From Bryobacterales bacterium F-183 (GTDB lineage: Bacteria > Acidobacteriota > Terriglobia > Bryobacterales > Bryobacteraceae), in contig AP025252.1 of the NCBI GenBank assembly GCA_016865505.2, positions 5,850,137-5,914,136 of the forward strand: a stretch of 64,000 nucleotides of DNA, read 5' to 3'. Position numbers and translations under genes: made by a program. Numbering within the stretch: the first letter of the stretch is position 1; every line of letters starts with the position of its first letter. Under the pieces are notes generated by a model. The model saw nothing but the letters and a program-made list of their open reading frames with translations, was not told the origin of the DNA and did no database searches. Positions 1 to 7,196 of the stretch are shown here, one piece after another.

Positions 1-557
1 GGCATCAAGGCGCATGGCGCGCTACGGTGCTGGCCAACGACCGGGCGTTCCTGTTCGCATCGCTGGCGGGGGCGCTTGCCGGGTTCGGGCTCAACATCCT
101 GAAGGCGGAGGCGTTTGCCAATGCGCGCGGGGTGATTCTGGATACATTCGCGTTTGAGGATCCGAACCGGAACCTGGAGCAGAATCCGGAAGAAGTAGAC
201 CGGCTGCAACGGATGCTGCTTCGCGCGGTGACGGGCAAGAGCGACGTCGCAAGGCTTGTGGATAGCCGGAAGAAGGCGCACCGGCAGAAGGGGCGGCTAG
301 CGGCGAAGGTCGGCGTGTCGAACGAGGCTGTACCGAACGCGACGCTGGTGGAGGTTACGGCTGAGGACCGTCCCGGGCTGCTGTACGACTTGGCGAGTGC
401 GATTTCCGAAGCCGGATGCGAGATCGACGTGGTGTTGATCGACACGGAAGCGCATAAGGCGCTGGACGTGTTCTATCTGAAGAAAAGCGGCGGCCAGGTG
501 CCCGAAAGTGAGCACGGGCAGTTGAAGATGCGTCTGTTGACGGCTTGTCAGAGCTAG
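1..557 (+). CDS. glnD: [Protein-PII] uridylyltransferase, C-terminal part (cut by window start)
   Basis: The frame is open from the first bases, so only the C-terminal ~185 residues are present. Two ACT-like modules are visible: one begins near 'TVLANDRAFLFASLAGALAG' with 'GLNILKAEAF', the second at 'LVEVTAEDRPGLLYDLASAI' followed by 'VLIDTEAHKALDVFYL'. This tandem arrangement and the 'RPGLL' motif are typical of the C-terminus of GlnD. In that family the ACT pair senses glutamine and controls uridylylation and deuridylylation of PII, the nitrogen-status signal. The nucleotidyltransferase and HD domains lie outside the window. The TAG stop is shared as a CTAG palindrome with the convergent gene on the minus strand. 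A different ACT-repeat protein is possible but less likely. Confidence 0.85.
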   Translation, partial: HQGAWRATVLANDRAFLFASLAGALAGFGLNILKAEAFANARGVILDTFAFEDPNRNLEQNPEEVDRLQRMLLRAVTGKSDVARLVDSRKKAHRQKGRLAAKVGVSNEAVPNATLVEVTAEDRPGLLYDLASAISEAGCEIDVVLIDTEAHKALDVFYLKKSGGQVPESEHGQLKMRLLTACQS

Positions 558-961
558 GCGGCAGGCCAGGGGAAACGGACGGATTTGGGTTCGTCCGGTT
601 CGCCACTGTACAGGCGCATGCGAAGGTACATTTCGACTTCTGAGGCCTTGCCCTTTTGGACGTGCACGCGGGTTTCTACGTGGCGTACGTCTCCAGCTGA
701 GGGTTCCAACTGGTAGCCCCAGACGAAGTACGGCTTGCCTTGTGCGCCTGCGCTGCGCGCCTGCAGGCGGATGGCTTCCGGTTCGAGTACGGATCCCGCT
801 GTGTGTAGGCCCTTGATTCGCACGCGCCAAGTGGTGCCATCGGAATCTACCTCACGGTAGGCGACGTAGGCGTAGTCTGCGTCCAGGATCGCGTCGTAGG
901 CTTCGATGTAGGCGAGGGTTTCGGCGCCCGCAGGGGCTTCCACGAGTTGTTTTGTTGCCAT
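554..961 (-). CDS. Hypothetical protein, 135 aa
   Basis: This soluble 135-residue protein has no signal peptide or membrane segment, and I do not recognise its family. The sequence has alternating hydrophobic/polar stretches ('YAYVAYREV', 'TTWRVRIKGL', 'VRHVETRVHV') that suggest a beta-rich fold. It lies 42 nt downstream of the Ig-like/hydrolase-like gene and on the same strand, so it is probably its operon partner. Its stop overlaps the stop of glnD by 4 nt. A role linked to the two upstream genes is inferred from position only. Confidence 0.7.
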   Translation of the reverse strand: MATKQLVEAPAGAETLAYIEAYDAILDADYAYVAYREVDSDGTTWRVRIKGLHTAGSVLEPEAIRLQARSAGAQGKPYFVWGYQLEPSAGDVRHVETRVHVQKGKASEVEMYLRMRLYSGEPDEPKSVRFPWPAA

Positions 962-1003
962 CTCTGACTACAAATGCGAAAAAAGAAGGGCAAATCCGTC
1001 AGG

Positions 1004-1792
1004 CTATTTTTTGGCGCCTTCCTGGTAGAACGTGTTGCCCAGTAGCGTCTTGTAGGCGGTGACGCCGGTGCCGGGCGCGCCGGTGCCTGCGGTACGCCAC
1101 CAGTAGAGTCCGGTTTTGGTGGGATCGGCCGGCTTGCCGCCGGTGGCGATGGCGATGGCCGCCTCGACGTGCGCACGGTTGTTGGCCATGCGGCGGTCGC
1201 CGGCTTTGTTGGCGACGTTCAGGATGTCGTCAATGACGGTTTTGACGTCGGAGGACAGGTCGGGGTACTTGGAAAAGCCTTGGAATTGGTTGGGTGCACG
1301 TACGACGTCGCCGAGGTTCTTGGCGCCGGCAGAAGCCCAACGGCTAGAGGGTGTCGCCAAGCGGTTTTCGAGTACGACACGCATCAGGGTCATGCAGGTT
1401 TTGGCGTCGTCCAGTTTCCAGGAGGTGGCTCCGGGGCTGGCAACTTCCGCCAGGAAGAGGCGCGTGAGGAGGCCTGCATCCGTAGCGGCATCCGGTAGCA
1501 CGAGGCGGCTGAGGACTTCGACGGAAAGGGGTCCGGCGAGGGTTTTGCCGGCGGCTGTGGCGGTTACGGTAGCGGCACCGGCAACGACGCAACTGATGTC
1601 GAAGGTGGAGAAGTGAGCCGTGGTCCGGTGGTTGATATTCTTGATGACGGCTACTGTGGACGGGGTCGCCGTGATCGCGTCCGCCATGGGTTCTTTGGAG
1701 CCGGGAATCACCTTGAGGGCGAGTGAACCGCCTGCGACCGCTGTCACTTTGGTGCCGGTGGGGGTTCCGGCCATTGTCTGAAATTCAGCCAT
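1004..1792 (-). CDS. Ig-like domain plus cell-wall-hydrolase-like protein
   Basis: The protein has 262 residues. The N-terminal ~95 residues look like a bacterial Ig-like fold ('ITATPSTVAVIKNIN', then 'AATVTATAAGKTLAGPLSVEV'). The C-terminal half resembles SleB-type cell-wall hydrolases: 'LTRLFLAEV' carries a Glu in the expected place, then 'VVLENRL', 'LGDVVRAPNQFQGF', and a late 'LLGNTFY'. No signal peptide is visible, so it would need another export route or cell lysis to reach peptidoglycan. The start is ATG at 1792, only 7 nt after the stop of the lipoprotein gene upstream, so the two are probably co-transcribed. The hydrolase assignment rests on motif resemblance only. Confidence 0.6.
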   Translation of the reverse strand: MAEFQTMAGTPTGTKVTAVAGGSLALKVIPGSKEPMADAITATPSTVAVIKNINHRTTAHFSTFDISCVVAGAATVTATAAGKTLAGPLSVEVLSRLVLPDAATDAGLLTRLFLAEVASPGATSWKLDDAKTCMTLMRVVLENRLATPSSRWASAGAKNLGDVVRAPNQFQGFSKYPDLSSDVKTVIDDILNVANKAGDRRMANNRAHVEAAIAIATGGKPADPTKTGLYWWRTAGTGAPGTGVTAYKTLLGNTFYQEGAKK

Positions 1793-1799
1793 AGGTTTT

Positions 1800-2246
1800 T
1801 TAGGGTTTCTCCACTGTGTACAGGGCGCCTGTGTGGGTGCAGGCTGTGGTGATGGTGTCGGCCCACTGGCGCGTGACCAGGTAGGTGCTGCCGTTGAGGT
1901 CCGCTTCGGTGCCGACGACGTCCTTCATCAGGTCGAGTTTGCGGCGGGAACGGGCGATTTGGTATTCGTCACCGGGTTCCCAGAGGATGAGCATATTGCC
2001 CTCCTTCCAGTGGACCCAGGCACGCTTGGCGTCGCCTTCTGAGGTACCGACGACGCAAAAGTGCTGTTGCTGGCCGGACGGGATGTCCTTGCGGGCTTCG
2101 AGGAACAGGCGCAGGCCTGCTGCGGCATCGCCGAATGTGTTGTCCGAGCGGGTGTCGAATACGGCCGGCTGACTGTGACACGCCACAAGAGCGAACAGCA
2201 GAGCAAAGGTCCCGGTGCGGTGCAAGGCGCGTAGCTTCTGGTCCAA
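1800..2246 (-). CDS. Putative lipoprotein, 148 aa
   Basis: The N-terminus has a hydrophobic signal segment ending in a lipobox-like 'LLFALVAC', so the mature protein is probably lipid-anchored at Cys23. The remaining ~125 residues have two further Cys ('HFCVVG' and 'TTACTH') that could pair in the periplasm. I do not recognise a family. It is the first gene of a minus-strand unit with the hydrolase-like gene 7 nt downstream. A protective (immunity-type) role against that hydrolase is conceivable but is only inference from position and localisation. Confidence 0.65.
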   Translation of the reverse strand: MDQKLRALHRTGTFALLFALVACHSQPAVFDTRSDNTFGDAAAGLRLFLEARKDIPSGQQQHFCVVGTSEGDAKRAWVHWKEGNMLILWEPGDEYQIARSRRKLDLMKDVVGTEADLNGSTYLVTRQWADTITTACTHTGALYTVEKP

Positions 2247-2310
2247 GCAGCCTCCCTCTACATGGTTATGCGTGAGGAATGGCCAAAGGGGACAACAAAA
2301 GTGAAAAAAC

Positions 2311-3702
2311 TTACAAATTTGCGGCTTGCAGGATGGTGTTCCAGGTGTTCTCGATATCTTCGCGAGTGGTTTTGATGTTGCCGATCGCGAGGCGGAAGTA
2401 CGTCTTGCCGTTGAGGGCTGTGGGAGAGAGAAACGCCTTGCCGCTGCGATTGACGTGATCGATGAGGGCGAAGGTCTTTTCGTCCGGGCCCTTCAAGCGG
2501 AGACAGACGAGGGAGAACGGGATGGGCGCTCCGATTTCAAAGCGGCCGTCGAGCAGGGCGCGATCGCCGATTTCGCGGGCCCACTGGCAGTGGTCGCGGA
2601 TCATGGCGGCGAGGGTGTCGCGTCCGAAGTAGCGCATCACAAACCAGAGCTTGAGGGCGCGGAAGCGGCGGCCGAGTTGGACACCGTAGTCCATGTGGTT
2701 GACGACCTTGGAGTCTTCGGCGGTGACGAGATAGTCCGGGACGAGCGAGTAGGCGCGGCGGAGGATGTCCGGGTGTCGTGTGTAGAAGACCGAGAGGTCG
2801 ACCGGGGTGGCGAACCACTTGTGGGGGTTGACGACGATGGAGTCGGCCAGTTCCCAACCGTCGAAGAGGGGGCGGAACTCTTCGCAGATGGCCGCGGGTC
2901 CGGCATAGGCGGCGTCGACGTGGAGCCACATGCCGTATTCCTTGGCGATCTGGGCGATTTCTGCGGTGGGGTCGCAGGCGGTGGTAGCGGTGGTTCCGAT
3001 GGCGGAGACCACACAGAAGGGCTTTTTGCCTGCTGCGACGTCTTGTTCCACCATCTGGCGGAGGACGTCGGCACGCATGCGGAACTCGAGGTCCATGGGG
3101 ACCTTGCGGACGTTGTTCTTGCCTACGCCGATGCTGATAGCGCCTTTTTCGTTGGAGGAATGGGCGTGCTCGGAGCAGTACATCACAAGGTTCGGGGTGG
3201 AGCCTTCGGTACGGCAGCGGGGGTCGGCACGTTCGCGGGCAGCAGCGATGGCGTGCATGGTGGAGATGGACGCCGTGTCGTAGATGATGCCGAACTGTTT
3301 GTCGGGCAGGCCGAGCCACTGGCGCAGCCAATCGAGGGTGACCTGTTCAAGTTCGGTAGCGGCAGGCGAGGACTTCCAGAGCATGCCGTTGATGTCGAGC
3401 GCGGTCATCAACATTTCCGCGAGGATGCCGGGACCTGAGGCGGAGATCGCGAAATAGGCGTGGAAGTTGGGGTGGTTCCAGTGGGTGACGGCGGGCAGGA
3501 TCTGGCGTTGGAAGTCAGCGAAGATCCGGTCCATGGGTTCGCCTTGTTCGGGACCGGAGGTGGGGAGAGCCGCGATGAGGTCGCCGGGTTCGACATTGGG
3601 GACGACGGGGTACTGGCGGATGTCGCGCAGGTAGTCCGCAATCCAATCGACGGCTTTGTGGGCGTGTTCGCGGAACTCGTCCGGGCTCATGTCGCGGTTC
3701 AT
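2311..3702 (-). CDS. PLP-dependent decarboxylase, aromatic-L-amino-acid decarboxylase family
   Basis: This 463-residue protein matches group II decarboxylases in length and motifs. It has the N-terminal 'PDEFREHAHKAVDWIADYL', 'THWNHPNFHAYF' near residues 73-84, 'HVDAAYAG' (Asp263, which pairs with the PLP pyridine nitrogen) and 'NPHKWF' with the PLP-binding Lys295. The family removes the alpha-carboxyl of aromatic or related amino acids to give amines; the substrate cannot be read from the sequence. The gene begins 5 nt after the stop of a DapA-family aldolase on the same strand, so the two are very probably one operon. The alternative within the family is an aldehyde-forming aromatic aldehyde synthase. 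Confidence 0.9.
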   Translation of the reverse strand: MNRDMSPDEFREHAHKAVDWIADYLRDIRQYPVVPNVEPGDLIAALPTSGPEQGEPMDRIFADFQRQILPAVTHWNHPNFHAYFAISASGPGILAEMLMTALDINGMLWKSSPAATELEQVTLDWLRQWLGLPDKQFGIIYDTASISTMHAIAAARERADPRCRTEGSTPNLVMYCSEHAHSSNEKGAISIGVGKNNVRKVPMDLEFRMRADVLRQMVEQDVAAGKKPFCVVSAIGTTATTACDPTAEIAQIAKEYGMWLHVDAAYAGPAAICEEFRPLFDGWELADSIVVNPHKWFATPVDLSVFYTRHPDILRRAYSLVPDYLVTAEDSKVVNHMDYGVQLGRRFRALKLWFVMRYFGRDTLAAMIRDHCQWAREIGDRALLDGRFEIGAPIPFSLVCLRLKGPDEKTFALIDHVNRSGKAFLSPTALNGKTYFRLAIGNIKTTREDIENTWNTILQAANL

Positions 3703-3707
3703 ATGGG

Positions 3708-4604
3708 TTAGGCCTTGGCGTCGTCGAGCATGGCTGGCATCCAGTCTTTGAGCCAGGCGTGGAAGTCGGCGAGTTGTGTTTGAAGCGCGGGTCCGATGGG
3801 GATGGAATGTTCTTGCGCGCGGAGTCCGCGAGCTTTGACGGTTTCTTTGACACCAATGGGGGCGGGCATCGCGTCGATCTTGGCGATGTAGGCCTGCAGG
3901 TGCGCTTCGAGCTTTTCGGACTTGGCGGTGTTGCCGCTGGTGATGGCCTGGTCGAGACCCACCATGAGTTCGGGAAGGCCGCAGGAGACGCCGGAGACGA
4001 CGCCGTCGGCGCCACGGGTACGCATTTTGGTGAAGACTACGTCGTTGCCTACGAAGACTGCGGTGTGGTCGTTCTTGTACGGCAGGATCTGGTCGAGGTA
4101 TTCGGACTTGCCGCTAGAGTCCTTGATGCCGGCGAAGCGTCCAGTGTCGAGCAGGCGGCAAGCGGTTGTGGCGTCGAGCGGGGTGGTGAAGAACGGGATG
4201 TTGTAGAGGTACAGGGGGAAGTCCTTGAAGTCATCACCGAACTGGCGGAAGTAGTCGAATAGCTGGTCCTGCGAGTAGCGGAAGTAGTACGGGGGCATGA
4301 GGACCACGCCTGCTGCGCCGGCATCGCGAGCGGTGCGGGCGAGTTCGAGTGCGCCGTCGTAGCAGGAGTGCGAGGCATTGACGAGGACCGGGATGCTGGC
4401 GGCCTTGATGACGTCGCGCATGTAGGAGGCGCGCTGCTCGATGGTGTAGTGGGGGAATTCGCCTGTAGAGCCCATGAGGAGCAGACCGTTGACGCCGCGG
4501 TCGCTGAACCATTGGACAAGGTCGAGGGCGGCGGGAACGTCGATGGTTACAGCTCCGGGTATGCGCGGGGTCACCGCGGCAACGTAGATGCCAGTGGGTT
4601 TCAT
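3708..4604 (-). CDS. Dihydrodipicolinate synthase / N-acetylneuraminate lyase family aldolase
   Basis: This is a 298-residue class I aldolase barrel. It shows the carboxylate-binding 'GSTGE' (residues 45-49), the catalytic Tyr134 in 'LYLYNIP' and the Schiff-base Lys161 in 'FAGIKDSSG'. These are the family's signatures, but the actual substrate (aspartate semialdehyde, a sugar acid or a hydroxyproline-derived keto acid) is not determined by them. It is first in an operon with a PLP amino-acid decarboxylase, not with lysine genes, which argues for a catabolic or specialised lyase over housekeeping DapA. Confidence 0.88.
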   Translation of the reverse strand: MKPTGIYVAAVTPRIPGAVTIDVPAALDLVQWFSDRGVNGLLLMGSTGEFPHYTIEQRASYMRDVIKAASIPVLVNASHSCYDGALELARTARDAGAAGVVLMPPYYFRYSQDQLFDYFRQFGDDFKDFPLYLYNIPFFTTPLDATTACRLLDTGRFAGIKDSSGKSEYLDQILPYKNDHTAVFVGNDVVFTKMRTRGADGVVSGVSCGLPELMVGLDQAITSGNTAKSEKLEAHLQAYIAKIDAMPAPIGVKETVKARGLRAQEHSIPIGPALQTQLADFHAWLKDWMPAMLDDAKA

Positions 4605-4639
4605 TCGGAAAGAGTGTGTCTGACTACTATAACTTTCCG

Positions 4640-5296
4640 CTACGAAATAATGCCTTTGCGCACGGCGTACAGGATGAGTTCGGGTACGGTGTGGAGGTTG
4701 AGTTTTTGGAGGATACGGGCGCGGTGGGTTTCGACCGTATGGAGGCTGAGGTTGAGGATCGCGGCGATTTCCTTGTTGGCTTTGCCTTCCGCAATGAGTT
4801 GGAGGATCTCGCGTTCGCGGGCGCTTAGGAGGTCGTAGGAGTCTTCGACGCCGCGGTCCCGCAGGTTGCGGACGTAGTCTTCGAGGAGGGTACGGCTGAC
4901 GGCTGGGCTGAAGAAGGACTTCCCTTCCCGGACGGAGCGTACGGCCTGGATGAGGTCGGCGTCGGCAGAGTCCTTGAGGAGGTACGCTTTGGCGCCGGCT
5001 TTGAGAGCGCGCATGATGTACGCTTCGTCGGAGTTCATGCTGAGGACGACGACGGCGGTTTGGGGATGTTCGGCGGCGATCTGGCGGGTGGCATCGATGC
5101 CATTCAGGTTGGGCATGGCGATGTCCATGACGACGACATCGGGGTTGAGGCTGGCGGTCATCTGAACGGCGGCGCGACCGTCCGGGGCATCGCCGACAAC
5201 TTCAAAATCGGGTTGCTTTTCGAGGATCATGCGGAGGCCGGAGCGCATGATGGCGTGGTCGTCAGCGATTAGGATGCGTGTCGTGTTGGTCATCAT
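4640..5296 (-). CDS. NarL/FixJ-family response regulator
   Basis: This 218-residue regulator has a receiver domain (residues ~6-125: acidic 'ADDH', phosphoacceptor Asp58 in 'VVMDIAMP', Lys in 'AYLLKDS') followed by a LuxR-type helix-turn-helix ('LSAREREILQLIAEG' and 'SLHTVETHRARILQKL', residues ~155-210). It is the DNA-binding partner of the kinase encoded immediately upstream: the start overlaps the kinase stop by 4 nt (5293-5296), so translation is probably coupled. Target genes are not visible from the sequence. Confidence 0.95.
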   Translation of the reverse strand: MMTNTTRILIADDHAIMRSGLRMILEKQPDFEVVGDAPDGRAAVQMTASLNPDVVVMDIAMPNLNGIDATRQIAAEHPQTAVVVLSMNSDEAYIMRALKAGAKAYLLKDSADADLIQAVRSVREGKSFFSPAVSRTLLEDYVRNLRDRGVEDSYDLLSAREREILQLIAEGKANKEIAAILNLSLHTVETHRARILQKLNLHTVPELILYAVRKGIIS

Positions 5297-6639
5297 GCGA
5301 GCGGGATGTCTATGGTGAGGACGGAGCCCTGGCCGGGGGCCGAAGTGATTTGCAGATTGCCTCCAAGGCGGCCGACGCGTTCCTGCATGCCAAGCAGACC
5401 GAGGCCTTTGGTCTTGGCGGGGTCGAACCCTCTTCCATTGTCCCGCACCACGATGCGGAGGCTGTTCTGTGGTCGGCGCATGATGGCGATTTCGGCTTCG
5501 GCCGCTTCGGAATGGCGGGCGATGTTGCGGAGCGCTTCCTGCACGAGGCGGTAGGCCGTGGTGCGGACTTCATCGGAGAGTTCGAGGTCTTCGAGGCCAC
5601 CGGTATCGACCCGGGTCTGGATGCCGTGGCGGCGCTGGATTTCGCGGGCTTCCCAGTTGAGCGCGGGGATGAGGCCGAGGTCGTCGAGCATGGAGGGGCG
5701 AAGGAGCAGGCTCATGTCGCGGACGGAGCGTAGCGTGGCTTCACCCAGTGCGATGGCTGAGCGGAGGCGTTCGGCGACTTCGGGCGGAGGTTCGGATTTG
5801 CGGGCCTGGCCGAGGTCCATGAGGAGGGCTCCGACGGACTGGGCGACTTCGTCGTGGAGTTCACGCGCCAAGCTGCGGCGTTCCTGTTCCTGTACTTCAA
5901 TGAGGCGGCGGGAGAGGGATTCGAGTTGCGCGGCGGCTTCTACCGATTCGGCGTAGCGAGCGCGGGCTTCCGCTTCGAGGCGCATGAGGTAACGCCAGGT
6001 GAGGACGGCGAGGCCGAGGCCCAGCAGGAGGCTGACGACGATGGCGACGATGAGGCTGCGGTGGAGTCCGTCCAGAAGGTCACCCGATTCGCGAACGCGT
6101 TCGCGCATGTCGAGTTGGTCTGCGTTGCGGAGCTGGTCGATGGCGGCAAGGAAGTTGACGCGAAGGGGGCCGAGTTGACGGTCTAGAAGGTCGTAGCCGG
6201 ATTCGCGGCGTTCGGCTTCGGAAAGGGCGAAGGCTCGCTCGGCAACGGTCCAGTAGGCGTCGAGGTTGGACTGGAGCAGAGAGACGAGAGGCTGGCGGGT
6301 GGCGGGGGCGGACTGACGGTACTGCGCGAGGGCGGCGTTGGCGCGGGTCCAGAGGTCGCGCGCTTGCTGGGCGTGGCTGGCGAGAGCGGCGGAATCGGGG
6401 TCGACGAGGTAGTTACGGAGGCGCGCACTGGCGGTGTAAGCGGCGCCGCGAACGGTTTCCAAACGATCGTGCCGGAGGACGTACTGGCGGGTGTTTTCGC
6501 TTTCGGCATGGCGTACGCGGGCGAGCGCCGAGGTGGCGTAGACGCCGAGTACGGCGAGGATGGCGATCAAGCCTCCGAAGCCCAGAAGCAACGCCAGCCG
6601 AATGTTGCCGGACAACTGGCGGCGCAGGTTCAGATGCAT
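5293..6639 (-). CDS. Membrane sensor histidine kinase (HisKA_3 / NarX type)
   Basis: The protein has 448 residues. TM1 (about 13-35) and TM2 (about 194-216) bracket a ~155-residue helical extracytoplasmic sensor rich in Arg/Glu, of the CHASE3 or four-helix-bundle kind. The HisKA_3 dimerisation helix carries His262 in 'RRSLARELHDEVAQ'. The C-terminal ATPase has 'VQEALRNIARHS' (N box) and 'VVRDNGRGFD' with 'GLGLLGMQERV' (G boxes). It phosphorylates the NarL-type regulator encoded downstream. The signal is unknown. Confidence 0.95.
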   Translation of the reverse strand: MHLNLRRQLSGNIRLALLLGFGGLIAILAVLGVYATSALARVRHAESENTRQYVLRHDRLETVRGAAYTASARLRNYLVDPDSAALASHAQQARDLWTRANAALAQYRQSAPATRQPLVSLLQSNLDAYWTVAERAFALSEAERRESGYDLLDRQLGPLRVNFLAAIDQLRNADQLDMRERVRESGDLLDGLHRSLIVAIVVSLLLGLGLAVLTWRYLMRLEAEARARYAESVEAAAQLESLSRRLIEVQEQERRSLARELHDEVAQSVGALLMDLGQARKSEPPPEVAERLRSAIALGEATLRSVRDMSLLLRPSMLDDLGLIPALNWEAREIQRRHGIQTRVDTGGLEDLELSDEVRTTAYRLVQEALRNIARHSEAAEAEIAIMRRPQNSLRIVVRDNGRGFDPAKTKGLGLLGMQERVGRLGGNLQITSAPGQGSVLTIDIPLA

Positions 6640-6659
6640 GGTTCACGCCAGTTTTAACA

Positions 6660-7025
6660 TCATTCGCCGAGGATACGGCGGAGCCAGCTGTGCGCGGGAG
6701 CGGGTGGTTTGGCCGTTTTGGGAAGCGCGGCAGCAAGAGAATCGGCGAGATCGTTCCGGGAGATGGGGCGGCGAAGGATAGAGGATGCACCGGATTTGAG
6801 CCACTCGCTCCAATGGGCGGCGTCGTATCCGGTGGCGATGATAATGCACGGGACTGTGCCCGCGGCGAGTGCTGAGGCGTCTGCCGCGGGCATGGTGTCG
6901 GCATCGTAGAGGATGGCGTCTGCAGAGTTCGGGTCCGAACCCGACAGCGCCCGAAAGCCGCAGTTCCGTACCGCATCCATCAGGACGCCGGGTTGGGCGG
7001 ATATGACGCGCACAATTGGTTCCAT
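6660..7025 (-). CDS. Degenerate receiver-domain (REC-like) protein
   Basis: From the ATG at 7025 this is a stand-alone 121-residue CheY-like fold. It has beta1 'EPIVRVISAQPG', the beta3 Asp in 'DAILYDADTMP' and 'GASSILRRPIS' in the place of the conserved Lys-Pro. The receiver Lys appears to be replaced by Arg. A longer reading starting at 7184 would add 53 residues without recognisable structure, so I prefer 7025. It lies 20 nt upstream of the histidine kinase gene on the same strand. It could be an accessory or decoy partner of that kinase, but this is inference. Confidence 0.65.
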   Translation of the reverse strand: MEPIVRVISAQPGVLMDAVRNCGFRALSGSDPNSADAILYDADTMPAADASALAAGTVPCIIIATGYDAAHWSEWLKSGASSILRRPISRNDLADSLAAALPKTAKPPAPAHSWLRRILGE

Positions 7026-7105
7026 GGGGAGCGGCACGTACAGAATACGGCGCGGGGCATGGGCGTGGACATCCTGTTGGGGCAGTATTTGAGGCCCGGG
7101 CGTAC

Positions 7106-7123
7106 ATGACAAAAACCTGACAA
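7106..7123 (-). promoter_or_regulatory. Pho-box-like tandem repeat
   Basis: Read on the minus strand the site is TTGTCAG-GTTT-TTGTCAT: two 7-bp direct repeats separated by 4 bp, so an 11-bp period. This is the architecture of PhoB boxes (CTGTCAT repeats). It sits between the divergent REC-like gene (-) and the RND efflux operon (+), about 80 bp from each start. Two matching half-sites can occur by chance, so the call is tentative. Confidence 0.35.
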
Positions 7124-7196
7124 TGAGGTTCAAACAGGAGCATTTTGGCGTCTGGACCCGATAGTAGGATTGCCGCCGTGGCACTAGCGTGGAACT

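Noticed and set aside
2326-3438. A 370-residue plus-strand open frame across the PLP decarboxylase
   Set aside because: The opposite strand encodes a decarboxylase with PLP Lys and all conserved motifs; the antisense product is Gly/Glu/Val-rich without structure.
5425-5440. GGTCGAACCC resembling a tRNA T-arm
   Set aside because: It lies inside the histidine kinase gene and no acceptor or anticodon stem can be drawn around it.
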